Source: Blastococcus saxobsidens (lineage in GTDB: Bacteria; Actinomycetota; Actinomycetes; Mycobacteriales; Geodermatophilaceae). Taken from it: a stretch of DNA of 64,000 bases. Location: positions 310,001 through 374,000 of the forward strand of contig NZ_JAAGWG010000002.1 of the NCBI RefSeq assembly GCF_010682065.1, written 5' to 3'. The translations under genes were made by a program, and so were the position numbers. Shown here in pieces: positions 33,555 to 41,273 of the stretch. The first letter of the stretch is position 1. Each line of letters opens with the position of its first letter. The notes under the pieces were generated by a model that saw only the letters and a program-made list of their open reading frames with translations, was not told the origin of the DNA and ran no database searches.

Positions 33555-34742
33555 GTGACTGCCGAGAGCCCAGACTTCTACGCCTTCGAGGACCTGCTCG
33601 AGCCCGCCGAGATCGAGATCCGCGACCGGGTGCGCGCCTTCGGCGAGAAGGAGGTCGTGCCCCGCATCAACGAGTACTGGGAGCGGGCGGAGTTCCCGTT
33701 CGAACTGGTGCCCCTGCTGGCCGAGACCGGCATCGTCGGCGGCACGATCGAGGGCTACGGCTGCCCGGGCATGAGCAACGTCGCCGCCGGGCTCGTCGCC
33801 GCCGAGCTGGCCCGCGCCGACGGCAGCGTCGGCACGTTCAACGGCGTGCACAGCTTCCTCGCCATGCAGTCGATCGCGCTGCTGGGCGACGAGGAGCAGC
33901 GCGAGCGGTTCCTGCCGCCCATGGCGCGGCTGGAGAAGATCGGCGCCTTCGGTCTCACCGAGCCCCAGCACGGGTCCGACGCCGTCGGCCTGGAGACCTC
34001 GGCCCGCCAGGACGGCGACTCCTTCGTCCTCAACGGTCAGAAGAAGTGGATCGGCAACGGCTCCATCGCCGACTTCGTGATCATCTGGGCGCGCGGTGAG
34101 GACGGCAAGGTCGGCGGCTACATCGTGGAGAAGGGGACGCCCGGCTACGAGGCCACCGTGATGACCGGCAAGACGGCGCTGCGCGCGGTGTGGCAGGCCG
34201 AGATCACGCTGACCGACGTCCGGGTGCCGGCGGAGAACAGGCTGGCCAACTGCCACTCGTTCAAGGACGTCTCCCAGGTGCTCGACCGCACCCGGTACAC
34301 CGTGGCCTGGCGGGCCCTGGGGCTGGCGACCGCCTCCTACGAGCTGGCCCTGGCCCACGCGCTGGAGCGCGAGCAGTTCGGTCAGCCGATCGCCGGCTTC
34401 CAGCTGGTGCAGGACAAGCTCGCGCGGATGCTGGCCGAGATCACCTCGATGCAGCTGATGTGCTGGCGGCTGTCCAAGCTCGCCGACGAGGGCCGGATGA
34501 CCGCGGCGATGGCCTCGCTGGCCAAGATGAACCACGCGGCCAAGGCGCGGGCCATCGTCGCCGACGCTCGCGACATCCTGGGCGGCGACGGGATCCTGAT
34601 CGACCACCACGTCGCCCGGCACTTCGCCGACATGGAGGCGGTCTTCACGTTCGAGGGCACCGACTCGGTGCAGGCGCTGATCGTGGGGCGCGCGATCACC
34701 GGGCTGTCGGCGATCAGCGGGCGCAAGCCCGAGCAGCGCTGA
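33555..34742 (+). CDS. Acyl-CoA dehydrogenase, glutaryl-CoA dehydrogenase-like
   Basis: About 395 residues, FAD enzyme. GAFGLTEPQHGSDA, NGQKKWIGNGSIAD and the C-terminal TFEGTDSVQALIVGRAITG match glutaryl-CoA dehydrogenase, with the catalytic Glu in EGT. GCDH-type members oxidise and decarboxylate glutaryl-CoA to crotonyl-CoA in lysine/tryptophan breakdown; some relatives are simple short-chain dehydrogenases. The GTG at 33555 gives a 395-residue protein of the usual size. No electron-transfer or pathway partner is beside it. Confidence 0.85.
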   Translation: MTAESPDFYAFEDLLEPAEIEIRDRVRAFGEKEVVPRINEYWERAEFPFELVPLLAETGIVGGTIEGYGCPGMSNVAAGLVAAELARADGSVGTFNGVHSFLAMQSIALLGDEEQRERFLPPMARLEKIGAFGLTEPQHGSDAVGLETSARQDGDSFVLNGQKKWIGNGSIADFVIIWARGEDGKVGGYIVEKGTPGYEATVMTGKTALRAVWQAEITLTDVRVPAENRLANCHSFKDVSQVLDRTRYTVAWRALGLATASYELALAHALEREQFGQPIAGFQLVQDKLARMLAEITSMQLMCWRLSKLADEGRMTAAMASLAKMNHAAKARAIVADARDILGGDGILIDHHVARHFADMEAVFTFEGTDSVQALIVGRAITGLSAISGRKPEQR

Positions 34743-34795
34743 ACGTCATGGCGGTGGGGCCGGGGGCTCCACCGCCGTGACGCTCGGAGCGACGG

Positions 34796-35068
34796 TCAGC
34801 GGGCGCTGGTGAGCCGGTTGTCGACGGCGGTGATGCGGGCGCACTCCGGGCAGCCGGTGCGGCCGATGCCGACCCGCTCCCACTTCTGCGAGCCCCACAC
34901 CTGCACGATCGCCCCGCACACGGCCAGCTCCACCTCGCCGTCCAGCTCCACCGGCGGACGGTGTGCCTCGACGGCGTGCCACGGGTAGGTCTGCTGGGCC
35001 TTCTCCGTGCCCGACCAGCGGTCGGGCCGGGCGAACCCCACGGCGTACGTGTTCACGGACACATCCAT
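34796..35068 (-). CDS. Small hypothetical protein (90 residues)
   Basis: The ATG at 35068 opens a 90-residue frame with good codon bias. It has a Trp-rich middle (DRWSGTEKAQQTYPWHAVEAH, VQVWGSQKWERVGIG) and a CPEC pair near the end with a second Cys upstream (AVCG), a possible metal-binding site. No family recognised. It faces away from the small Cys-rich protein gene that starts 161 bp away. Confidence 0.55.
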   Translation of the reverse strand: MDVSVNTYAVGFARPDRWSGTEKAQQTYPWHAVEAHRPPVELDGEVELAVCGAIVQVWGSQKWERVGIGRTGCPECARITAVDNRLTSAR

Positions 35069-35234
35069 GCCCGCGCGCCCCGCCGGCCAATCCCCACGAT
35101 CGGGCGAACACCCACGACCCGGACGCCGGACACCCGCCACGCTCCGCAGTCGGGATCGCCGCCGGGGGCCGGGCCGCCACCCGACCGGTGGAGCGCCCGG
35201 GCGCGCTACCGTCGAGGGCCGGAGGTGCATGCGG

Positions 35235-35540
35235 ATGGATCCGGTCAGCCTGCTGGTGGGCGCCGCCCTGCTCGGCGCCGGCTTCGTCGCCGGGCGGCTG
35301 GGCCGCGGTCGGCGCACGTCCCCACCGCCACAGGTGACGCCGTTGTGCGGGTGCGGCCACACGCTGAGCCAGCACGACACGGAGAGCAACACCTGCTACG
35401 CCGAGCTCCGCCGCGACACCTACGACAAGCGTGGCCGCTGGTCGGGCCACAGCTGGGTGCCGTGCACGTGCCGGCGGTACGTCGGACCGCGGCCGATCGA
35501 CGAGGTGTTCGTCCCGCGGGTGCTGCCGCCGGCCGACTGA
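35235..35540 (+). CDS. Small membrane-anchored Cys-rich protein
   Basis: About 101 residues: one N-terminal membrane helix (SLLVGAALLGAGFVAGRL), a basic stretch, then a domain with CGCGHTLSQHD, CYAE and CTCRRYVGP. The five Cys and two His suggest a zinc site, facing the cytoplasm if the basic stretch stays inside. GGAGG lies nine bases before the ATG (35229 is an alternative). I know of no function; the helix plus zinc-ribbon layout resembles small actinobacterial proteins of unknown role. Confidence 0.65.
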   Translation: MDPVSLLVGAALLGAGFVAGRLGRGRRTSPPPQVTPLCGCGHTLSQHDTESNTCYAELRRDTYDKRGRWSGHSWVPCTCRRYVGPRPIDEVFVPRVLPPAD

Positions 35541-35581
35541 GCCCACGACTGATCCGCAGCCCGCGCGGGCATCGAGAGCAC

Positions 35582-36355
35582 GTGAGCCCTCGCCCCGCAC
35601 CGCCCCGCGGCGCCCGCGCCGACAACCTGCTGGCCGTCACCGAGCCCGCCCGCGCCCTGGTCAGCGCCGGTGCGCTCGCCGCCGGCCTCCCGCTGCTGCG
35701 GCTGGCTCCCCGGGGTGACGGGCACCCGGTGCTGGTGCTCCCGGGCTGGCTGGCGTCCGACGCCTCCACCCGCACGCTGCGCCGCTGGCTCGGCGGCCTC
35801 GGCCATCCCACCGTGGGCTGGGACCTCGGCCGCAACCGGGGCCCACGACCGGAGGTGGTCGACGGCGTGCGGACCCTCGTCGAGCGGCTGGCCGACCGGC
35901 ACGGCACCCGGGTGAGCATCGTGGGCCAGAGCCTGGGCGGGGTCTTCGCCCGCCGGCTGGCCGAGCGCAGCCCGCACCTGGTCCGCCAGGTCGTCTCGCT
36001 CGGCTCCCCGTTCGCCGGGGTCGCGCCCCGGAAGCGGCCGCCGTCGGGCGCCGGGATGTACCAGGCCTACCGCGAGCTGCGCGCCGTCGAGAAGGTGCGC
36101 CCGGCGCGGCCGCTCCCGGTGCCCAGCACCTCGGTCTACTCCCGGTGGGACGGGGTCGTCGACTGGCGGACCTGCCTGCAGCAGGAGGGGCCGACCAGCG
36201 AGAACGTGGCCGTGCACGCCAGCCACCTCGGCATGGGCATCGACCCGGCCGTGCTCTGGGTCGTCGCCGACCGGCTCGCCCAGCCCGAGGACGCCTGGCG
36301 CCCGTTCCGGCGCCCCACCCGCTTCGGCCTGCGCTCCCTCTTCCCGGAGGAGTGA
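35582..36355 (+). CDS. Alpha/beta hydrolase, lipase-like
   Basis: About 257 residues with VLVLPGWLASDASTRTLRRWL (lid and oxyanion region), the nucleophile elbow GQSLGG, YSRWDGVVDW with the catalytic Asp and NVAVHASHLGMG with the catalytic His. This arrangement fits the PGAP1/triacylglycerol-lipase-like branch. No signal peptide is evident. It starts 42 bp after the Cys-rich protein gene on the same strand; a link is not evident. Convergent with cobS (10-bp gap). Confidence 0.82.
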   Translation: MSPRPAPPRGARADNLLAVTEPARALVSAGALAAGLPLLRLAPRGDGHPVLVLPGWLASDASTRTLRRWLGGLGHPTVGWDLGRNRGPRPEVVDGVRTLVERLADRHGTRVSIVGQSLGGVFARRLAERSPHLVRQVVSLGSPFAGVAPRKRPPSGAGMYQAYRELRAVEKVRPARPLPVPSTSVYSRWDGVVDWRTCLQQEGPTSENVAVHASHLGMGIDPAVLWVVADRLAQPEDAWRPFRRPTRFGLRSLFPEE

Positions 36356-36365
36356 CCGCCCGCAG

Positions 36366-37145
36366 TCAGGTCCAGGTGGTCCCGGCGGCGAGCACGACGA
36401 GGGCCACGGTCGTCCCCGTCTCGACCACTGCACCGAAGACGTCGCCGTTCACGCCACCCAGCCGACGGGCCGCGTGCGCCGTGAGCGCCGCCGCGGCGGC
36501 CAGTGCGAGCAGCACCGCGGCGACGGCCCACCCGGCGTCGGCCGCCGAACCGCCGGCCAGCAGCCGCAGCCCGGCCGCCGCGACGACCAGCAGCACGGTG
36601 GCGGTCCAGCGCACCCCCGGCGAGCCGGCCCCGGCCACGAGCACCCCCAGCGAGGAGCCGGCCGCGGGCGGGCGCGCCGCGGCGTGCAGCACCGCGACCC
36701 GGCCGGTGGTCGTCGCCAGCAGCACGACGACGAGCCCCGCTCCCGGGGAGGACTCCCCGAGCACGGCCGCCAGCGCCCCGCCCTGCACGAGCAGACCGCA
36801 GACCAGCGCCGCGACCCCGAACGCGCCCACGTCGGGCCGCCGCATGATCGCCAGCGCCTGCTCGGCGGGACGTCCGCTGCCCAGCCCGTCGGCGAGGTCG
36901 GCCGCGCCGTCGAGGTGCAGGCCCCGGGTGAGCAGGGCGAGCGCGCCGACCACGAGCGCGGCGGCCAGCAGCGGCGCTCCCTGCTCCGCTCCCCGCCAGA
37001 CGGCGAGCGCCGGCACGAACGCGAGCGCACCGAGGACGACCCCCACCACCGGCAGCCAGCGGAGCACCCCGGGGCCGGGCGTGCGGGCGGAGGCCGGCAC
37101 CGGCAGCACGCTGAACACGCCGAGCGCCGCGAGCAGGCCGGTCAC
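36366..37145 (-). CDS. cobS: Adenosylcobinamide-GDP ribazoletransferase
   Basis: 259 residues with about six to seven membrane helices. The CobS signature is clear: LHLDGAADLADGLGSG followed by ALAIMRRPDVGAFG. It joins adenosylcobinamide-GDP with alpha-ribazole, the last assembly step of cobalamin, at the membrane. Its ATG overlaps the cobU stop. Third gene of the cobT-cobU-cobS set. Confidence 0.93.
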   Translation of the reverse strand: MTGLLAALGVFSVLPVPASARTPGPGVLRWLPVVGVVLGALAFVPALAVWRGAEQGAPLLAAALVVGALALLTRGLHLDGAADLADGLGSGRPAEQALAIMRRPDVGAFGVAALVCGLLVQGGALAAVLGESSPGAGLVVVLLATTTGRVAVLHAAARPPAAGSSLGVLVAGAGSPGVRWTATVLLVVAAAGLRLLAGGSAADAGWAVAAVLLALAAAAALTAHAARRLGGVNGDVFGAVVETGTTVALVVLAAGTTWT

Positions 37146-37684
37146 CGCAGCCGCTGCGGCAGTCCGGCGGTGAGCAGCCAGACGCGCTGCGAGGCCGCGG
37201 CGATGCGCGCGTTGAGGATGCCGAGCTCGTCGCGGTAGCGGCGTCCGGACGCGGTGGCCGGCACGACGCCGGAGCCCACCTCGTTGCTCACCGCCACGAC
37301 CCTGCGCCGGGTGTCCACCCAGGCGGCGACGACGTCGTCGACGGCCCGCGCCAGCCGGGCGTCGGCGCCCTCGGCGTCGGTCCAGACGCCGCAGTCGTCC
37401 ATGACCCGGGCCAGCCAGGTGGACAGGCAGTCGACCAGCACCGGCGGGCCGGCCTCACCGAGCACGCGCACCAGGTCGACGGTCTCCACGGTCCGCCAGT
37501 CCTCGGGCCGGCGGTCGCGGTGCAGCGCCACCCGCGCCGCCCACTCCGGGTCGCCGTCGTCCGCGGGCAGGCCGCAGGCGACGTAGTCGACCCGCCCCCG
37601 GGCCAGCAGTTGCTCGGCGTACCGCGACTTGCCCGAGCGAGCGCCACCGAGCACCAGGGTGCGGCGCGGACGGCGCAGGTTCAC
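37142..37684 (-). CDS. cobU: Adenosylcobinamide kinase / guanylyltransferase
   Basis: 180 residues: P-loop LVLGGARSGKSRYAE at the N-terminus, the nucleotide-binding DCLSTWLARVM, and VAVSNEVGSGVVPATASGRRYRDELG typical of CobU. It phosphorylates adenosylcobinamide and adds GMP, activating it for CobS. The conserved His that takes GMP is within ARVALHRDRRP. GTG start overlaps the upstream stop (GTGA). Confidence 0.94.
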   Translation of the reverse strand: MNLRRPRRTLVLGGARSGKSRYAEQLLARGRVDYVACGLPADDGDPEWAARVALHRDRRPEDWRTVETVDLVRVLGEAGPPVLVDCLSTWLARVMDDCGVWTDAEGADARLARAVDDVVAAWVDTRRRVVAVSNEVGSGVVPATASGRRYRDELGILNARIAAASQRVWLLTAGLPQRLR

Positions 37685-39381
37685 GACACCCGCCCGGCGG
37701 TGCGGCGGGCGCGCAGCGCGGTGAGCAGCAGCTGGGCGGCCAGCGCCGCGCCGACGCCCTCACCGGCGCGCAGCCGCAGGTCCAGCAGCGGCTCCAGCCC
37801 CAGCTCGGTGAGCACCTCGGCGTGCGCGCGCTCCCGGCTCCGCTGCCCGGCGACCAGCGCCGTCTGCGCGGCCGGTTCCAGCCGGACGGCGACGGCGGCC
37901 GCCACGGAGGTCACCAGGCCGTCGAGCACCACCGGCACGCCCGCCGCGGCGGCGCCGAGCGTGACGCCGGCCAGCACCGCGATCTCGGGGCCGCCCAGGG
38001 CGGCGAGGACGGTCAGCGGCTCGGCCAGCGCCGCACCGTGCTCACCGCGCGCACGGTCCAGGGCGGAGCGCACCACGGCGCGCTTGCGCTCCAGCATCGC
38101 GGCGTCGGCCCCGGCGCCGAGGCCGACGGCGTCGTCGGGGCGCAGGTCCAGCAGCCCGCAGGCCAGCGCGGCAGCCACCGTGGTGTTGCCGATGCCGACC
38201 TCGCCCAGACAGACCAGCCCGTGCCCGGCGAGCTCCCGGCCGAGCATCCGGCCCTCCTCCACCAGCGCCGCGGCAGCGGCGGGGGTGAGCGCGTCGGCGG
38301 TGACGAGGTCGCCCTGCGGATCGGGTGAGACGGCGGCGTGCGCCAGCACCCGCAGGCCGGCCTGGCGCGCGGTGGACGCCCCGAGGGACTCCCCCGTGCC
38401 GGTGGCGGCGAGGACGTCGGCGGTGACCGAGGCCGGATAGGCCGAGACGGCGTGCGCCGCGGCGACGGGATGGTCACCGGCGACCACGAGCAGCGTGCCA
38501 CCGGCGGGCTCGGCGCCCGGCAGTGCGAGCACCCGGTCGACGGCGCGGTCCAGCACGCCCAGCGATCCCGGTACGGCCAGCAGGTCGTCACCGGTGTCGC
38601 GCGCCGCCACCACGGCCTCGGGCTGCGGGCCGGCCAGGTGCGACACGGGCGCCTCGGGGCTCCCGTCGGCCGGCCAGCGCTCGGCGAGCACGACGTCCTC
38701 CAGCGGCGCGCGGCTGGACCACCCGTGCCGCATCAGCCCCGGCTCCGGCGGGCGCTCGTCCGGCCAGCCCAGGCACAGCCAGCCGAGGGTCTCCACGCCC
38801 TCGGGCAGGTGCAGCAGCTCGGCGAGGTCGGCCGGCTGGAACAGCGTCACCCAGCCCATACCCAGGCCCGAGGCGCGGGCGGCCAGCCACATGTTCTGGA
38901 TCGCGCAGGCGCAGCTCCACAGGTCCGCGTCCGGGAACGTCGCCCGGCCGAGCACGCCAGTGGCGTGCGTGCGGCGGTCGCAGGCGACGACGACGCCGAC
39001 CGGGGCCTCGCGGATGCCCTCGAGCTGGAGGTCGAGCAGCCGGGCCCGCCGGTCGGGGGTGAGCTGCTCGGCCTGGCGCAGCCGTTCCCGGTCCGCGAGC
39101 ACCGCGGCGCGGTCGCGGGTCTCCTGCCCGGTGACGACGACGAACCGCCACGGCTGCGAGTGCCCCACCGACGGTGCGCGGTGACCGGCCTCCAGGACGC
39201 CGCGCAGCACCTCGGGCGGCACCGGGTCGGGCCGGTAGCGGCGGATGTCGCGGCGGGCGCCGATCACGGTGTGCAGCGCCTCGACCGTCGCCGGGTCGAA
39301 CGCCCAGCCCGACGGGTCGGCGGCCCGCTGGGCGGCGTGGGTCTGGTCACCGATCACCGGGACCGGCCGGGGCCAGGTCAT
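37681..39381 (-). CDS. cobT: BluB-CobT fusion: dimethylbenzimidazole synthase and phosphoribosyltransferase
   Basis: About 566 residues. Residues 25-215 are BluB-like nitroreductase fold (RRDIRRYRPDPVPPEVL, GHRAPSVGHSQPWRF, IQNMWLAARASGLGMGWVTLF), which makes 5,6-dimethylbenzimidazole from FMNH2 and oxygen. Residues 240-560 are CobT (GEVGIGNTTVAAAL, GLGAGADAAMLERKR), which ribosylates it to alpha-ribazole phosphate. The fusion makes synthesis and use of the lower ligand one polypeptide. ATG 39381 has GAGGAGG. This gene set does lower-ligand assembly only; no corrin genes are in the window, so this may be salvage or the remote part of a de novo path. Confidence 0.92.
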   Translation of the reverse strand: MTWPRPVPVIGDQTHAAQRAADPSGWAFDPATVEALHTVIGARRDIRRYRPDPVPPEVLRGVLEAGHRAPSVGHSQPWRFVVVTGQETRDRAAVLADRERLRQAEQLTPDRRARLLDLQLEGIREAPVGVVVACDRRTHATGVLGRATFPDADLWSCACAIQNMWLAARASGLGMGWVTLFQPADLAELLHLPEGVETLGWLCLGWPDERPPEPGLMRHGWSSRAPLEDVVLAERWPADGSPEAPVSHLAGPQPEAVVAARDTGDDLLAVPGSLGVLDRAVDRVLALPGAEPAGGTLLVVAGDHPVAAAHAVSAYPASVTADVLAATGTGESLGASTARQAGLRVLAHAAVSPDPQGDLVTADALTPAAAAALVEEGRMLGRELAGHGLVCLGEVGIGNTTVAAALACGLLDLRPDDAVGLGAGADAAMLERKRAVVRSALDRARGEHGAALAEPLTVLAALGGPEIAVLAGVTLGAAAAGVPVVLDGLVTSVAAAVAVRLEPAAQTALVAGQRSRERAHAEVLTELGLEPLLDLRLRAGEGVGAALAAQLLLTALRARRTAGRVS

Positions 39382-39521
39382 GCCACCTCCTCGTCGCGTC
39401 TGGCGGAAACCCTCGCACGGCGGGCCGCGCGTGCGGGTGCCGGTTCCCCCCGCAGTGGAGGGTTCCACCCCCGCCGAGTGCGGCAGCAACGGTCCCGCGG
39501 CGCCGTGCCGCCATGCGGGTC

Positions 39522-39583
39522 GAGCCGCGCCACCGGACGTCGAGCCGCGCCGTGACGCGGCCTCAGGGCCGGTGGCGCGGCTC
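39522..39583. repeat. 15-bp perfect inverted repeat between the MarR gene and bluB-cobT
   Basis: GAGCCGCGCCACCGG (39522-39536) pairs with CCGGTGGCGCGGCTC (39569-39583). GAGCCGCGCC is repeated in the loop (39542-39551) and can pair with CGCGGC nearby, so alternative foldings are possible. It could terminate the MarR transcript or belong to the bluB-cobT leader. Confidence 0.5.
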
Positions 39584-39670
39584 CACCTCCCGGTGTCTCC
39601 CGCCCCGGGCGCCGGGCCCTGGCTCCCCTGGGGGGAGGTGAGCTCCGTGCGCAACACCTCGGTGCCGGGC

Positions 39671-40126
39671 TCAGCCCTCGGTGCCGCCGAGCTCGGTCAG
39701 GGCCTGGCGCAGCGCCGCCACCCGGTCGGCACCGAGCGTGGCGGCCAGCGCCGACTCGTGCGCGCGCACCAGCCCCTCCCACCGCCGCAGCCGGTGCCGG
39801 CCGGGGTCGGACAGGTGGACGACGACCTTGCGGCCGTCGTCGGCGTGCGGCAGCCGGTAGGCCAGCGTCTGGTCGACGGCGGCGTCGACGAGCCGGGTGC
39901 AGGTGGGGGCCGGCAGGTGCAGCGCGGCGACCAGCTCCCCCATGGTGCGGCCGCCACCGGCCAGCGCCCGGAGCAGCCGGTAGCCGTCGAGCGTGGCGCC
40001 GTCCTCGGCGAGCGCGGCGGCGACCCCGCCGGCCACCCGGCGCTGGGTGACCGTCAGCAGCTCGACCAGGTCGTCGGTGACGTGCTCCGCGCGCGCCCCG
40101 GCGGCGCCGCGACCTCCCGGAAACAT
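39671..40126 (-). CDS. MarR-family regulator of the amide locus
   Basis: 151 residues, winged helix: DGYRLLRALAGGGRTMGELVAAL with recognition helix APTCTRLVDAAV and wing LPHADDGRKVVVHLSD. Divergent from the AmiC-like gene by 21 bp, so it must control that promoter. In Mycobacterium smegmatis the inducible acetamidase operon is under AmiA, a repressor, together with AmiC; by position this is a counterpart, though homology to AmiA itself was not tested. Confidence 0.85.
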   Translation of the reverse strand: MFPGGRGAAGARAEHVTDDLVELLTVTQRRVAGGVAAALAEDGATLDGYRLLRALAGGGRTMGELVAALHLPAPTCTRLVDAAVDQTLAYRLPHADDGRKVVVHLSDPGRHRLRRWEGLVRAHESALAATLGADRVAALRQALTELGGTEG

Positions 40127-40147
40127 GGGGGCACCATACTTCTCTGC

Positions 40148-41191
40148 GTGTCCGGCTCCCCCCGCCCGCTGGACCCGTGGGAGCTCCTGCTCACGGGTCC
40201 CGAGACCGGCGTGCTGCACGTCGGGCTCGCGGTGCCGCTGTCGGGGCCGCTGGCGCTCACCGCGCCCTCGGCCCTGGACCTCGCGGGCCTGGCTGTCGAC
40301 GAGGTGAACGCCGTCGGCGGGGTGGACGGCCGCGAGGTGCGGCTGGTGGCCGTCGACTCCGGTCGCGCGCCGGCGGTCGTGGCGGCCGAGGCGGCGGCGC
40401 TGTTCGAGGCGGGCGCCTTCGACGTCCTGGTCGGCTTCCACACCAGCGACGTCCACCGGGCCCTGGAACGGGTGCTGCCGCCCGGTGCCCGCTACGTCTA
40501 CACCCCGCCGCACGAGGGCGGGCGGCAGCGGCCCGGGGTGCTCCGCACCGGCACCTCGCCGGGCGAGCAGCACGCCGCCGCGCTGGACTGGCTGGTGCGC
40601 CATCGCCGGGCCCGGCGCTGGGTGCTCCTGGGCACCGACTACGTCTGGCCGCGGGCCGTGCACCGGGCCGCGCACCGGGCGCTGGCCGGGACGGGAGCCG
40701 AGGTGGTCGGCGAGGCGCTGGTGCCCTTCGGGCCCACCGACATGGGGCCGCTGCTGGACCTCGTGCGGCGCACGCGTGCCGACGGCGTGCTGCTGAGCAT
40801 GGTCGGGCGCGACCTGGTCACGTTCAACCGCGAGTTCGTCCGCGCCGGGCTCGACCGGCGGGTGGTGCGGCTGTCGGGCGCGCTGGAGGAGAACGGCCTC
40901 TACGCCGTGGGCGGCGACGGCACCGGCGAGCTCTACGCCTGCATGCCCTCGTTCGCCTCCGGCGGCGAGGGGCCCGACGAGGCGCAGCTGGCACTGGAGG
41001 AGCGGCACGCCACCCGCTCCGGGCCGAGCGCGCCGGTGGTCTGCGCCTACGCCCGCGGGCTCTACGACGGCGTCCGGCTGGCCGTCTCCCCCGGCGGCAC
41101 GCGGCGCGGGTCGCGGCGCACCGCCCCCGCCCGGCTGGCCCTGGCCGAGGGTCTGACGCTGCGCGAGATCCCGGGTCTTCTCACCGCTTGA
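40148..41191 (+). CDS. AmiC-like amide-binding sensor (type I periplasmic-binding fold, no signal)
   Basis: About 347 residues matching the amide/urea-binding branch of Leu/Ile/Val-binding proteins (VGLAVPLSGPLALTAPSAL, NAVGGVDGREVRLVA, LVGFHTSDVHRAL). No signal peptide or lipobox is present, so it is cytosolic like AmiC of Pseudomonas, which senses amides and controls amidase expression. The GTG at 40148 may be leaderless: CATACT ends seven bases upstream. Downstream permease and acetamidase fit an amide-responsive role. Confidence 0.78.
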   Translation: MSGSPRPLDPWELLLTGPETGVLHVGLAVPLSGPLALTAPSALDLAGLAVDEVNAVGGVDGREVRLVAVDSGRAPAVVAAEAAALFEAGAFDVLVGFHTSDVHRALERVLPPGARYVYTPPHEGGRQRPGVLRTGTSPGEQHAAALDWLVRHRRARRWVLLGTDYVWPRAVHRAAHRALAGTGAEVVGEALVPFGPTDMGPLLDLVRRTRADGVLLSMVGRDLVTFNREFVRAGLDRRVVRLSGALEENGLYAVGGDGTGELYACMPSFASGGEGPDEAQLALEERHATRSGPSAPVVCAYARGLYDGVRLAVSPGGTRRGSRRTAPARLALAEGLTLREIPGLLTA

Positions 41192-41221
41192 GACGGTACT
41201 TCCAGATGGAAGGAAACCGTC
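41192..41221. promoter_or_regulatory. Nested palindrome upstream of the permease
   Basis: GACGGT...ACCGTC (41192-41197, 41216-41221) encloses CTTCC-AGAT-GGAAG (41199-41212). It lies directly after the sensor stop and 52 bp before the permease ATG. It could be an operator for a separate permease-acetamidase promoter or a small terminator. Confidence 0.45.
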
Positions 41222-41273
41222 CTACTCTGCTGGCGCCCGGCACCGCACCGGGATGACACGGAGGAAACCGCGC

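Noticed and set aside
39382-39670. Cobalamin riboswitch upstream of bluB-cobT
   Set aside because: Fragments such as GGGGGGAACCGG and GCGGCCCGCC looked suggestive on the minus strand, but the conserved CCACTG block and the B12 box are missing or in the wrong order.
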